A stretch of DNA of 64,000 bases from Ophiura sarsii (taxonomy: Eukaryota; Echinodermata; Ophiuroidea; Amphilepidida; Ophiuridae). The position numbers and the translations under genes were made by a program. The notes beneath the pieces are model-generated. The model saw nothing but the letters and a program-made list of their open reading frames with translations, ran no database searches and was not told the origin of the DNA. The DNA lies in NCBI GenBank assembly GCA_035610835.1, contig CM069443.1:85868690-85932689 (forward strand), given 5' to 3'. This document shows positions 48,769 through 61,793 of the stretch, piece by piece; the first letter of the stretch is position 1; the number at the start of each line of letters is the position of its first letter.

Positions 48769-48806
48769 TTATGGTCCTGGACCATAAGTTTCGTTTTTTA
48801 CGAAAC
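48769..48806. other. Two consecutive perfect hairpins
   Basis: TTATGGTCCTGGACCATAA (48769-48787, 9-bp arms, 1-nt centre) is immediately followed by GTTTCGT-TTTTT-ACGAAAC (48788-48806). They sit at the inner edge of the palindrome-rich left arm. Confidence 0.85.
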
Positions 48807-50520
48807 GTTTAAAAAAATTGGGCAATTCCACCCATGAGCACTTACCTGGGTTATATTGGTTTGGTACACTATGGATTGTATATTTATTTCCTTTCATAAA
48901 GTTATTCAATCTGCAACATGCATCATTTCATAATTAAATGGCAAATAAGAACATTACTTCACAAACACATGAACAATTTTGTTGGAGAATGTTAATAAAA
49001 AGCCAAATTATTGAATTGTTATTTAAATTGCCAGTTAATTATTAATTAATTATCAATTACCTAATATTGGTTTTCAAAACGTTTTATTTTGGTTTTAATT
49101 AGGTTTCGTGTTTGTGAAACGTTTTTAGAATGTGTTAAAAAACATGTTTTTAGATCGTTTTAAACATGTTTTTAAAACGTATTTAAAACATCTTGTAAGA
49201 CTTAATAATTTAAACATGGTTATTTTCACGTTTTCAAAAGGTTACATGGAAACGTTATTAAAAGATATACAACGAACAGTTCGCTTAAATTGTTGATATC
49301 CCATAATTATATGCACATTATATTAAGCAGTTCAATGATCATTCTCAATCTGCACCACATACCGAGACCAACAAATATTTTAAACATCGGATTTTCTTGC
49401 CTCCATGTGTGCATCCACGATGCCTATAAATGAGGTGACCGTTGTTTACATCCAATGAATGCAACATCTTTAAGGGACTTGATGAATCTTAACGCCACAG
49501 ATTAAGCATGTTTTATGAGTGAATAGTTTGCGTATAAACTTGTTTAACATCATATTTGGATAGAAATCAGTATAGTTTTAAGTGTTGCCAAAACTCCCAG
49601 AAAACCGAAGGTTTTTAATTTCAGTATTTGTCATTTTCAGAAAAATCGTACTACACTGTCTTATCCCTAAATAATTGCCCAAACAGTTTGCAGTTCTCTC
49701 AATCAGTTCTAATAAATTGATATTACGTGCTAAATTTGGGTAAAAGACATACATTTTTAATATTATAAAACTTCCAGTGTTGCCAGAGCCAAAAATAAGA
49801 CAAAAATAGAGTTGACGAGTTGGTATTACCTGTCAGTAAAGAAAGAAAGATATACAAGTTATGTATTAAATACATACTTGCAACACTCAAGTCCTCTAAT
49901 ATATCTTTTATACTTTCGAGTCATTGGAAGAACAGGGCATATTTTAACATATTTTATTCTTAGAAATGGGCAAAATAGCCCAAATAGCCCACAATAAAAA
50001 TTGTATTTTTAATTATTTTAAAAATTGCCGGGAAAATTGCATATTTCAATATGTTTAAGAGTAAGACCTATTCCACCATACCAATACGAAAAATCCATCA
50101 TATTTTGATCGTGCACATGACCTGGTGGTATAGGTGATATCTGTCTAACTTCTTAGAGACAACCCTGCTGATTAAAACACTGGAGTATTTTAAATGCAAA
50201 TTGTTAGAGGCTTGCAAATATTATGATATGGTCTATCCATATAATGTAAGCTTATTAAGCTTACTTGTGTAAGCGTACTAAATACATATTTTACACATGT
50301 CAGCCCTCTGCTTAGTGAAATATTCTATCCATAGATCTACTAAATACTATGGACATTCACAATTCACATAATAATGCCAAATACCTTATAAAGAAACTAA
50401 AATATCCACTGCATGCTCCACATCACAATAACTGCAACATGCAGCTAGCCAGAAAACAGCAAATTTGAATTGTCAGTTGGTGATGATCATGTGATCTTGG
50501 TGATGATCATGTGATCTTGA
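48807..50520. other. AT-rich core of the element, no gene seen
   Basis: Long AT-rich sequence with motifs such as TTTTTAAAACGT around 49070-49240 and a 19-bp direct repeat of TGGTGATGATCATGTGATC at about 50478. ORFs are no longer than about 61 codons and unrecognisable. Confidence 0.6.
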
Positions 50521-50849
50521 AGGTTAAAGGTCAGAGTTGAGTTGATTGCTTATTGCCATGATTGTTTAGGTAAAGTGATGGCTTAGTGTGATTGCTTATA
50601 GTGTGATTGCTTGCAGTAAATGTGATTGCTAAAATGATGCCTTAATTTTGTAGGATGTTCACATGATGCTTAATTTGCTGTATGATTGTTAACAGGATTC
50701 CTTATAAAGCAATGATTGCTAACAGGATTTCTTAAACAACAATGATTTTTAACAGGATGACTTAAAAGATTATGATTGTTAGCCGATTGCTTGTGATTGC
50801 TTGTTGATTGCTTGTTGATTGCTTATTAAGCAATCTTCTTTGGTAAGGG

Positions 50850-51189
50850 CAGTTTCAGCAGTTTGAAACAACAATATCTTACAAAGATCAAAATGTGATA
50901 TAATACACAATGTAAATGTAATGTAATCAATCATTAAAATGGCCTCAATTATGTGCATAGGTTATGTACAAACACTGTATCTCACTGAGTTAGTGTTTTG
51001 CAAAAAAAAACACTCATTTACACGCACACTCCACATTACACCAACATAAGGTGTTTTGCCAAAAACACACGCACTTATTTACATGCACACGTAACAAAGA
51101 CATACAGTGTTTTTCCACACAAAAATTGGTAAATGTGCATACAAACACCTGTATTAGGGGGGTGCTATCTCGAAAAGGCAGCACCTAGG
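50850..51189. other. Low-complexity spacer, no gene seen
   Basis: The end of the split ~163-bp duplication (to about 50930) is followed by AC-rich sequence with recurring GTGTTTT(T/G) and ACACGCACA motifs. Nothing coding is seen. Confidence 0.55.
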
Positions 51190-51214
51190 GAACTAGTTTC
51201 TCGTTAGTGTGTGA

Positions 51215-51599
51215 CCGAATGTGTACAACTGTTAGGTGACCCTTACGTGCAAAATATTTATGACAATATTCACATTGATGTGATTTTTCTTTGGTGTGTG
51301 ACCGAATGTGTTCTGCTAAATGACTCTTGTGTGCAAAGTCTTTCTGACAATATTCACATTGATAGGGTTTCTCTTTAGCGTGTGTCAGAAGTAAGCAAAA
51401 GCAAAAGTCAATTTGGTGTGTGACCGAATGTGTACAACTGTTAGGTGACCCTTCCGTGCAAAATATTTATGACAATATTCACATTGATGTGATTTTTCTT
51501 TGGTGTGTGACCGAATGTGTTCTGCTAAATGACTCTTGTGTGCAAAGTCTTTCTGACAATATTCACATTGATAGGGTTTCTCTTTAGCGTGTGTCAGAA
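51215..51599. repeat. ~185-bp direct duplication of two zinc fingers
   Basis: The stretch from GTGTGTGACCGAATGTGTAC to GCGTGTGTCAGAA occurs at about 51209-51390 and again at 51415-51599. The only difference I noticed is CTTACGTG versus CTTCCGTG. A purine-rich AGTAAGCAAAAGC spacer joins the copies, so the duplication is recent. Confidence 0.85.
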
Positions 51600-52337
51600 C
51601 ATGTACGGTCAGAGTACCCTTTTGTGCAAAGCATTTCTGACAATATTCACACTGATGTGTTTTTCTTTTGTGTGAGTAAATGAGTTAGAATGTGTTATGT
51701 CAAAGTACCCTTTTGTGCAAAACATTTCTGACAATATTTACACTGACGTGATTTTTCTTTGGTGTGAGTTAGAATGTGTTATGTCAAAGTACCCTTTTGT
51801 GCAAAACATTTCTGACAATATTCACACTGACGTGATTTTTCTTTGGTGTGAGTTAGAATGTGTTATGTCAAAGTAACCTTTTGTGCAAAACATTTCTGAC
51901 AAATATCACATTGATGTGGTTTCTCGTTGGTGTGAGTGAGACCGAATGTGCAATGTTAGGTGACTATTCCTTGCAAAATATTTCTGACAATATTGACATT
52001 GATATGGTTTCACTCTGCCGGTGTGACACCGAGTGCGTTCTGTAAGATGACTCTCCGTACCTAAAAGTTTTCTGACAATATTCACACTGATGTGGTTTCT
52101 CTTCGGAATGAGAAATGTGAGTAAGAATAGGTTTATCGTTTGTGCGAGACCGAAAATATGTCTTGTCAGATCACTTTTGTGTGCGAAATATTTCTGACAA
52201 TATTCACATTAATGCGTTTTCTCTTCAGTGTGAGACCAAATGTGTTGTGCTAGGTGACTATTAATTGCGAAGCATTTTGTACAATACTATACTGGTAGGG
52301 TTTCTCTTTGGTGTGAAACCGAATGTGCAAGTGCTAA

Positions 52338-53146
52338 GGGACCGTTCACAAATACTTTGGTGGGGGGGAGGGGGCTGGATAATTTTATTTTTGGTATATA
52401 AAAACTTTTTTGACCCCCCCTCTCGCCATGCCACAAACTTTTTTGACCCCCCCCCCCCACCCTGTATTACTGCCTGTACCTGAAACTTTCTTGCCCCCCC
52501 CCCCCCCCCCCCCCGTTCATTCTATATGTTATCTTTTATGGGATTTTTTACAGAATTTGACCGTGTATCAAATTCTATTTTGATGGACGCATCACATCTA
52601 GGAGGGCAGGTTGTAAAATCTAGAGTGAATCAGAACTCCCACTGCAGGTATCTTGGCCATGGTCTTTAACCCGGTCTTTAATCCCCTGAATAATTTCACA
52701 TATTTATGCACGGATCTCTCTCTGTTCATGAAACCAATTAGGATGCTCCCTCCAATTATATATCCTGGCTTTGAATACTATGTGCTCGCAATTGTTGTTT
52801 GCTATTGATATGAATTTGCCCTTCATTCTTTTTTGGGGGGGGGCTAGTACATGAACAGAGGTCCGTGGACATATTCGCGCGTAGCGCGCCAAAAAATTAG
52901 CTATTTTTACGTTGATTTATGAACGTTCCGTAAATAATGTGCATACAGGTAAAGCAGGGGTTTGGGGGCGAAGCCCCCAGAAAATGTTGGAAACTAATAA
53001 GTGTTTAAACTTTTTTGACCCCCCTTCTGTTGTGGTTCTCAAAACTTTTTTGACCCCCCCCCCCCCCTTTGCAGAGTATCAACACTTTTTGGGCCCCCCT
53101 ATAATTATCCAGCCCCCCCCCCACCAAAGTATTTATGAACGCTCCC
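52338..53146. mobile_element. Harbinger-like MITE (809 bp) inserted in the zinc-finger pseudogene
   Basis: Terminal inverted repeats of about 48 bp: GGGACCGTTCACAAATACTT at the left and, inverted, GGGAGCGTTCATAAATACTT at the right, both continuing into TGGTGGGGGGG and CTGGATAATT. It is flanked by TAA at 52335-52337 and 53147-53149. GGG ends with a 3-bp TWA duplication fit PIF/Harbinger. Removing the element and one TAA rejoins a zinc-finger segment. The interior has several long C tracts next to CTTTTTTGAC and no transposase. Confidence 0.8.
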
Positions 53147-53300
53147 TAAAGTACTCTTGTGTGCAGGCAAAGTCTTTTTGACAATATTCACACTGATAGG
53201 GTATCTCTTTAGTCATGTGGTGGGTGAGAACATGTACGGTCAAATTACTCTTTTGTGCGAAACATTTCGGACAATATTCACACTGATAATACATTTCAAA

Positions 53301-54284
53301 TGTGCTAGTTTTTATTTTGTTTTTAAAATCATGTTTGATTTTTTTGCAACGTTGGATGTAGGCCTAAGCCTTTTTGAAACAAAACTCTATCTGTTTGTAC
53401 ACAGAGAGAGAAAAATGAAAAGAAAAAGACCATTTATTTAAATCATTTAAAAAAATGAGTTTGATATGTATAGGTCACAATCATGTTTCAAGAAAGACCT
53501 ACATCTCATTGTATACAGCCATTGAAGTTGTTGTTTTGTTGCAAAAAGGCTAGTATCCATAATTAATTCAACAAAGCTCTTCAATTATAAATAATCAATT
53601 TATTTATTTGTAATTATTGAACAACAATTGTCACCATATCGCTGATATGGTTTATCTCTTGGTATAGATAATTTCATGACATGTCTTATGACTTTCATAA
53701 TCAATACCCCAATTCTGGATCTGGTTCTGGATTGGTGAACGGAAAGCACAAGACAACTATCACTCAGCTCATCATCATCATCATCATCATGATAGTACAT
53801 GGCTACAGAGCATAGAGTATAGTATATACTATACCGTTCCATGATGCTACGGCCCCTGGCGACATAGGCTTATTTTACGCTAAGTTTAAATATTAGAACG
53901 ACAGTGTGTTTACATGTAGTTTTCCCGATGAATAGTCGTCGAATTCAGCAGCACGGCATCAGTCCCCCCAGTCAGTTCCACATTTTAAAAATAATTTGCA
54001 ACCTTTAAATTGCCTATAATATGATGCTGACATTCACTTACCCTAACCAGACACTAAACACTTTTATCAAGAAGTGATTTTCAATACAAATTTTTAGTAT
54101 TTAAAACTGTTTGTCGTGTTTTTCGATCGTAGTGAATTTTGTGGAGGCGTTTCAACAAGAAAAGGTTGAATGAATGAATGGAGTGAACGTTCGATGTGTT
54201 TTTGTAACGTTGATTTGGTGATTCATATGTTTTTGACAAACAAAAATGTTCTTTAAAAAAGATAAACACAGCACTTTTAATAAA
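53301..54284. other. Unique AT-rich sequence, no gene seen
   Basis: Contains an (ATC)n run at about 53768-53790, a perfect palindrome TATAGTATATACTATA near 53817, and short unrecognised ORFs. The repeat modules resume abruptly at about 54285 in the middle of a module. Confidence 0.6.
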
Positions 54285-57200
54285 TGGAGTGCAAATTTAC
54301 ATTTGGACCCCTATTGACCTTTTTTGACCTTTGACGCCAAACTTATAATTGACTTTTTTTCTTGGCTTATCAATGCGCACAATAAAAAAGTAGTCCCGTC
54401 AAAATCGGAGCATGTCTTAAGATTTTCACCTGTATAGTTCAATGACCTCTAGTGACCCCGTGTGACATGTCACTTTTAGTGCAGGAGCAACCTATATGAA
54501 CATGGTCAAAGGGAATCTTTTGAATAATTCTGACGATCATCAGTCATTTCCCCTCGGACAAGTAGCATTTTGAGTGAATGGAGTGAACATTTACATTTTG
54601 ACCCTTAGTGACCTTTTCTTGACCTTTGACCCAAAACTTATGATTGACTTTTTTTCTTGGCTTATCAATGCGCACAAGAAAAAAGTAGTCCCGTTAAAAT
54701 CGAAGCATGTCTTAAGATTTTCACCTGTATAGTTCAATGACCTCTAGTGACCTCGTGTGACATGTCACTTTTTGTGCAGAAGGACCCTATATGGACATGG
54801 ATAAGAGGAATCTTTTGATTAATTCTGACAATCATAGGTCATTATCTCTTGGACAAGTAGTATTTTGAGTGCGAGGAGTAAAAATGTACATTTTGACCCC
54901 TAGTGACCTTTTATTGACCTTTGATCTTAACGGTATGATTGACTTTTGTTCTTGTCTTATCAATGCCCACAAAATAAAAGAAACCCGGTCAAAATCGAAG
55001 CATGCCTTATATTTTTCCTTTGTAAAGTTCAATGACCTCTAGTGACCTCGTTTGACATGTCACTTTTAGTGTGGAAGGACCCTATATGAACATTGATCAA
55101 AGGAATCTTTTGACCAATTCTGAGTTTCATCAGTCATTTTCCCTCGGACAAGTAGGGTTTTGAGTGAATGGAGTAAAATTTACATTTTGACCCCTAGTGA
55201 CCCCAAATGATTTTTAATTTTAAAAACCGTTCTTTTGTACATGCGTACGGTCAAAAGGAATATGTGGACCAATTTTGACGATCATAGGTCATTTCACTAA
55301 ATTGCAAATGCGTTTTTAGTAAAAATCACGTTTTGACCCCTAGTGACCCCTGTGTGACCTTTGACCCCTTATGCTTTTCAACCTGAGTAGTGGTGCACAT
55401 AAGGGTTCTTATGACCAAATATGGTCAAAATCGGCTCAACGGTTACGGAGCTATAGGTCCCATGACAGAAAAAGAAGAAGAAACAGGACGAATACAGTAT
55501 ATTAGTCGTTTCTCGACTAATATAAGAAGAAGAAACAGGACGAAAACAGTATATTAGTCGTTTCTCGACTAATATAACTAGACATGGACTGTGATCGGAG
55601 ATCACGAATATTAGTCGGGTGTGTTACATGTTAACCCCTTCGAGTGGTAAATGGAGTAAATAAATAAAGTTGAACCCCTAGTGACCTTTTCTTGACCTCT
55701 GACCCAAAACTTGTAATTGACTTTTTTGCTTGGCTGATCAATGCGCACAAGACAAAGGTAGTCCCGTCAAAATCGGAGCATGTTTTAAGATTTTCACTTG
55801 TAAAGTTCAATGACCTCTAGTGACCCCGTGTGACATGTCACTTTTAGTGGAGAAGGACCCTATATGAACATGGATGAGAGGAATCGTTTGACTAATTCTG
55901 ACAATCATAGGTCATTTCCTCTCGGACAAGTAGCATTTTGAGTGAATGGAGTGAAAATTTACATTTTGACCCCTAGTGACCCAAAAAAAATTTTTATTTT
56001 AAAAACCGAACTATTGTACATGCGTACGGTCAAAAGGAATATGTTGACTAATTCTGACGATCCTAGGTCATTTCACTAAATTGCAAATGCGTTTTTAGTG
56101 AAAATCACGTTTTGACCCCTAGTGACCTTTTCTTAACCTCTGACCCAAAACTTGTAATTAACTTTTTTGCTTGGCTGATCAATGCGCACAAGAAAAAAGT
56201 AGTCCTGTTAAAATCGGAGCATGTCTTAAGATTTTCATCTGTATAGTTCAATGACCTCTAGTGACCTCGTGTGACATGTCAATTTTAGTGGAGAAGGACC
56301 CTATATGGACATGGATATGAGGAATCTTTTGACCAATTCTGACAATCATAGGTCATTATCTCTTGGACAAGTAGTATTTTGAGTGCGAGGAGTGAAAATG
56401 TACATTTTGACCCCTAGTGACCTTTTCTTGACCTTTGATATTAATAATATAATTGACTTTTGTTCTTGTCTCATCAATGCCCACAAAATAAAAGAAACTC
56501 GGTCAAAATCGGAGCATGCGTTATATTTTCCCACTGTAAAGTTCAATGACCCCTAGTGACCCCATTTGATATGTCACTTTTAGTGTGGAAGGACCCTATA
56601 TGAACATTGATCCAAGGAATCTTTTGACCAATTCTGAGTATCATCAGTCATTTTCCCTCGGACAAGTAGGGTTTTGAGTGAATGGAGTAAAATTTACATT
56701 TTGACCCCTAGTGACCCCAAATGATTTTTAATTTTAAAAACCTTTCTTTTGTACATGCGTACGGTCAAAAGGAATATGTGGACCAATTTTGACGATCCTA
56801 GGTCATTTCACTAAATTGCAAATGCGTTTTAAGGTGAAAATCACGTTTTGACCCCTAGTGACCCCTGTGTGACCTTTGACCCATTATGCTTTACAACCTG
56901 AGTAGTGGTGCATACAAGGGTTCTTATGACTAAATATGGTCAAAATCGGGTCAATGGTTACGGAGCTATAGGTCCCATGACAGGAGAAACTAGACATGAC
57001 CTGTGATCGGAGATCACGAATATTAGTCGGGTGTGTTACATGTTAACCCCTTCGAGTGGTAAATGGAGTAAATAAATACAGTTGAACCCCTAGTGACCTT
57101 TTCTTGACCTCTGACCCAAAACTTGTAATTGACTTTTTTGCTTGGCTGATCAATGCGCACAAGAAAAAGGTAGTCCCGTCAAAATCGGAGCATGTTTTTA

Positions 57201-59888
57201 AGATTTTCACTTGTAAAGTTCAATGACCTCTAGTGACCCCGTGTGACATGTCACTTTTAGTGGAGAAGGACCCTATATGAACATGGATGAGAGGAATCTT
57301 TTGACTAATTCTGCAAATCATAGGTCATTTCCTCTCGGACAAGTAGCATTTTGAGTGAATGGAGTTAAAATTTACATTTTGACCCCTAGTGACCCCAAAT
57401 ATTTTTTGATTTTAAAAACCTAACTATTGTACATGCGTACGGTCAAAAGGAATATGTTGACCAATTCTGACGATTCTAGGTCATTTCACTAAATTGCAAA
57501 TGCGTTTTAAGTGAAAATCACGTTTTGACCCCTAGTGACCTTTTTTTGACCTCTGACCCAAAACTTGTAATTGACTTTTTTGCTTGGCTGATCAATGCGC
57601 ACAAGAAAAAAGTAGTCCTGTCAAAATCGGAGCATGTCTTAAGAATTTCACTTGTATAGTTCAATGACCTCTAGTGACCTCGTGTGACATGTCACATTTA
57701 GTGGAGAAGGACCCTATATGGACATGGATAAGAGGAATCTTTTGACTAATTCTGACAATCATAGGTCATTATCTCTTGGACAAGTAGTATTTTGAGTGCG
57801 AGGAGTGAAAATGTACATTTTGACCCCTAGTGACCTTTTTTGACCTTTGATCTTAACGGTATGATTGACTTTTGTTCTTGTCTCATCAATGCCCACAAAA
57901 TAAAAGAAACCCGGTTAAAATCGGAGCATGCGTTATATTTTCCCCTTGTAAAGTTCAATGACCCCTAGTGACCCTGTTTGACATGTCACTTTTAGTGTGG
58001 AAGGACCCTATATGAACATTGATCCAAGGAATCTTTTGACCAATTCTGAGTATCATCAGTCATTTTCCCTCGGACAAGTAGGGTTTTGAGTGAATGGAGT
58101 AAAATTTACATTTTGACCCCTAGTGACCCCAAATGATTTTTAATTTTAAAAACCGTTCTTTTGTACATGCGTACGGTCAAAAGGAACATGTTGACCAATT
58201 CTGAAGATCCTAGGTCATTTCACTAAATTGCAAATGCGTTTTAAGTGAAAATCACGTTTTGACCTTTAGTGACCCCTGTGTGACCTTTGACCCCTTATGC
58301 TTTTCAACCTGAGTAGTGGTGCACACAAGGGTTCTTATGACCAAATATGGTTAAAATCGGGTCAATGGTTACGGAGCTATAGGTCCCATGACAGAAGAAG
58401 AAAGATTTCTTGTTTTTGTCAACCAAATACAAAAACATACTAGACATGACCTGTGATCGGAGATCACGAATATTAGTCGGGTGTGTTACATGTTAACCCC
58501 TTCGAGTGGTAAATGGAGTAAATAAATACAGTTGAACCCCTAGTGACCTTTTCTTGACCTCTGACCCAAAACTTGTAATTGACTTTTGCTTGGCTGATCC
58601 ATGCGCACAAGAAAAAGGTAGTCCCGTCAAAATCGGAGCATGTTTTAAGATTTTCACCTGTAAAGTTCAATGACCTCTAGTGACCCCGTGTGACATGTCA
58701 CTTTTAGTGGAGAAGGACCCTATATGAACATGGATGAGAGGAACCTTTTGACTAATTCTGACAATCATAGGTCATTTCCTCTCGGACAAGTAGCATTTTG
58801 AGTGAATGGAGTGAAAATTTACATTTTGACCCCTAGTGACCCCAAATATTTTTTGATTTTAAAAACCGAACTATTGTACATGCGTACGGTCAAAAGGAAT
58901 ATGTTGACCAATTCTGACGATCCTAGGTCATTTCACTAAATTGCAAATGCGTTTTTAGTGAAAATCACGTTTTGACCCCTAGTGACCTTTTCTTGACCTC
59001 TGACCCAAAACTTGTAATTGACTTTTTTGCTTGGCTGATCAATGCGCACAAGAAAAAAGTAGTCCCGTTAAAATCGGAGCATGTCTTAAGATTTTCACCT
59101 GTATAGTTCAATGACCTCTAGTGACCTCGTGTGACATGTCACTTTTTGTGCAGAAGGACCCTATATGGACATGGATAAGAGGAATCTTTTGACTAATTCT
59201 GACAATCATAGGTCATTATCTCTTGGACAAGTAGTATTTTGAGTGCGAGGAGTAAAAATGTACATTTTGACCCCTAGTGACCTTTTATTGACCTTTGATC
59301 TTAACGGTATGATTGACTTTTGTTCTTGTCTTATCAATGCCCACAAAATAAAAGAAACCCGGTCAAAATCGAAGCATGCCTTATATTTTTCCCCTGTAAA
59401 GTTCAATGACCTCTAGTGACCTCGTTTGACATGTCACTTTTAGTGTGGAAGGACCCTATATGAACATTGATCAAAGGAATCTTTTGACCAATTCTGAGTA
59501 TCATCAGTCATTTTCCCTCGGACAAGTAGGGTTTTGAGTGAATGGAGTAAAATTTACATTTTGACCCCTAGTGACCCCAAATGATTTTTAATTTTAAAAA
59601 CCTTTCTTTTGTACATGCGTACGGTCAAAAGGAATATGTGGACCAATTTTGACGATCATAGGTCATTTCACTAAATTGCAAATGCGTTTTTAGTAAAAAT
59701 CACGTTTTGACCCCTAGTGACCCCTGTGTGACCTTTGACCCCTTATGCTTTTCAACCTGAGTAGTGGTGCACATAAGGGTTTTTATGACCAAATATGGTC
59801 AAAATCGGCTCAATGGTTACGGAGCTATAGGTCTCATGACAGAAGAAAAAAAGATTTCATCTTTTTGTCAACCAAATACAAAAACATA

Positions 59889-61793
59889 CTAGACATAAGC
59901 TGCGATCGGAGATCGCGGATATTAGTCTAGGTTTATAAGTGTTGCGGTCTTTGGATTTGGTAGTTAGAGAGCGGGGATGTGCGTATTTGTTGGAACCAAT
60001 CAGCGTTCAGTTTTGATTTTAAAAACCGAACTATTGTACATGCGTACGGTCAAAAGGAATATGTTGACCAATTCTGACGATCATAGGTCATTTCACTAAA
60101 TTGCAAATGCGTTTTTAGTGAAAATCACGTTTTGACCCCTAGTGACCTTTTCTTGACCTCTGACCCAAAACTTGTAATTGACTTTTTTGCTTGGCTGATC
60201 AATGCGCACAAGAAAAAAGTAGTCCTGTCAAAATCGGAGCATGTCTTAAGATTTTCACTTGTATAGTTCAATGACCTCTAGTGACCTCGTGTGATATGTC
60301 ACTTTTAGTGGAGAAGGACCCTGTATGGACATGGATAAGAGGAATCTTTTGACCAATTCTGACAATCATAGGTCATTATCTCTTGGACAAGTAGTATTTT
60401 GAGTGCGAGGAGTGAAAATGTACATTTTGACCCCTAGTGACCTTTTCTTGACCTTTGATCTTAACGGTATGCTTGACTTTTGTTCTTGTCTCATCAATGC
60501 CCACAAAATAAAAGCAACCCAGTCAAAATCGGAGCATGCGTTATATTTTCCCCCTGTAAAGTTCAATGACCCCTAGTGACCCCGTTTGACATGTCACTTT
60601 TAGTGTGGAAGGACCCTATATGAACATTGATCCAAGGAATCTTTTGACTAATTCTGAGTATCATCAGTCATTTTCCCTCGGACAAGTAGGGTTTTGAGTG
60701 AATGGAGTCAAATTTACATTTTGACCCCTAGTGACCCCAATTGATTTTCAATTTTAAAAACCGTTATTTTGTACATGCGTACGGTCAAAAGGAATATGTG
60801 GACTAATTTTGACGATCCTAGGTCATTTCACTAAATTGCAAATGCGTTTTTAGTGAAAATCACGTTTTGACCCCTAGTGACCTTTTTTTGACCTCTGACC
60901 CAAAACTTGTAATTGACTTTTTTGCTTGGCTGATCAATGCGCACCAGCAAAAAGTAGTCCCGTCAAAATCAAAGCATGTCTTAAGATTTTCACCTGTATA
61001 GTTCAATGACCTCTAGTGACCTCGTGTGATATGTCACTTTTAGTGAAGAAGGACCCTATATGGACATGGATAAGAGCAATCTTTTGACTAATTCTGACAA
61101 TCATAGGTTATTATCTCTAGGACAAGTAGTATTTTGAGTGCGAGGAGTGAAAATGTACATTTTGACCCCTAGTGACCTTTTCTTGACATTTGATCTTAAC
61201 GGTATGATTGACTTTTGTTCTTGTCTCATCAATGCCCACAAAATAAAAGAAATCCGGTCAAAATCGGAAAATGCGTTATATTTTCCCCCTGTAAAGTTCA
61301 ATGACCCCTAGTGACCCTGTTTGACATGTCACTTTTAGTGTGGAAGGACCCTATATGAACATTGATCCAAGGAATCTTTTGACCAATTCTGAGTATCATC
61401 AGTCATTTTCCCTCGGACAAGTAGGGTTTTGAGTGAATGGAGTAAAATTTACATTTTGACCCCTAGTGACCCCAAATGATTTTTAATATTAAAAACCGTT
61501 CTTTTGTACATGCGTATGGTCAAAAGGAATATATGGACCAATTTTGACGATCCTAGGTCATTTCACTAAATTGGAAATGCGTTTTAAGTGAAAATCACGT
61601 TTTGACCCCTTGTGACCCCTGTGTGACCTTTGACCCCTTATGCTTTACAACCTGAGTAGTGGTGCACATAAGGGTTCTTATGACTAAATATGGTCAAAAT
61701 CGGGTCAATGGTTACGGAGCTATAGGTCCCATGGCTGAAGAAAGAAAGAAACAGGACGAATACAGTATATTAGGCGATTCTCGACTAATATAA
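59889..61793. repeat. Long variant unit with GCGATC hairpin and a 735-bp internal duplication
   Basis: The left end is CTAG plus GCGATC (59902-59907) GGA GATCGC (59911-59916). Then come ~80 bp of sequence unlike other units (TAGGTTTATAAGTGTTGCGG and onward), then m3-m4-m5 twice (equivalent points 60366 and 61101, 735 bp apart) and m6. 735 bp equals the m3-to-m6 distance in the neighbouring unit (58921 to 59656). Confidence 0.85.

Larger units (their letters stand above)
48255..50849. mobile_element. Unclassified TIR-like element rich in AAGCAATC palindromes (~2.6 kb)
   Basis: Ends are CCCTTACC (48255-48262) and GGTAAGGG (50842-50849), followed inward by AAA-rich and then AAGCAATC/GATTGCTT-rich arms in opposite orientation. 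The host duplication on either side is interrupted exactly here. The left arm (~48275-48770) contains many AAGGCATC and AAGCAATC motifs, including perfect AAGCAATCGATTGCTT at 48386, 48480 and 48513. The right arm (~50530-50840) has GATTGCTT repeats. The core is AT-rich with no transposase ORF. Only CA is duplicated at the flanks, so the superfamily is not assigned. Confidence 0.55.
51190..53300 (-). pseudogene. Broken C2H2 poly-zinc-finger gene, about 14 finger remnants
   Basis: Minus-strand translation gives repeated fingers of the form HTKEKSHQCEYCHKYFARKGHLT with 84-bp (28-residue) spacing and TKEKSHQC/NEKPHQC linkers in place of TGEKPYxC. Finger cores lie near 51260, 51350, 51470, 51552, 51636, 51727, 51811, 51895, 51983, 52070, 52192, 52280, 53178 and 53268. 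Such proteins bind DNA in the nucleus. It is dead here: an in-frame TAA follows KGTLT in at least three fingers (near 51700, 51785 and 51869), frames shift, and a MITE splits it. No N-terminal domain was found. The last ~270 bp include one open run ending at a TGA near 51390. Confidence 0.85.

Noticed and set aside
48255..50849. Assigning the palindrome-rich element to hAT or piggyBac
   Set aside because: No 8-bp duplication and no TTAA at the flanks; only CA repeats.
44671..54284. Extending the autonomous Helitron to the next repeat block at 54285 as one giant element
   Set aside because: No 5' terminus or matching subterminal repeat was found at that edge; the repeats resume in mid-module.
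16308..61301. Conserved 66-codon ORF (NFTGGKYNACSDFDRVSF-like) in module m4 as a real peptide gene
   Set aside because: Starts at TTG in a repeated non-coding module, is missing in some copies (for example near 17760), and changes look unconstrained.
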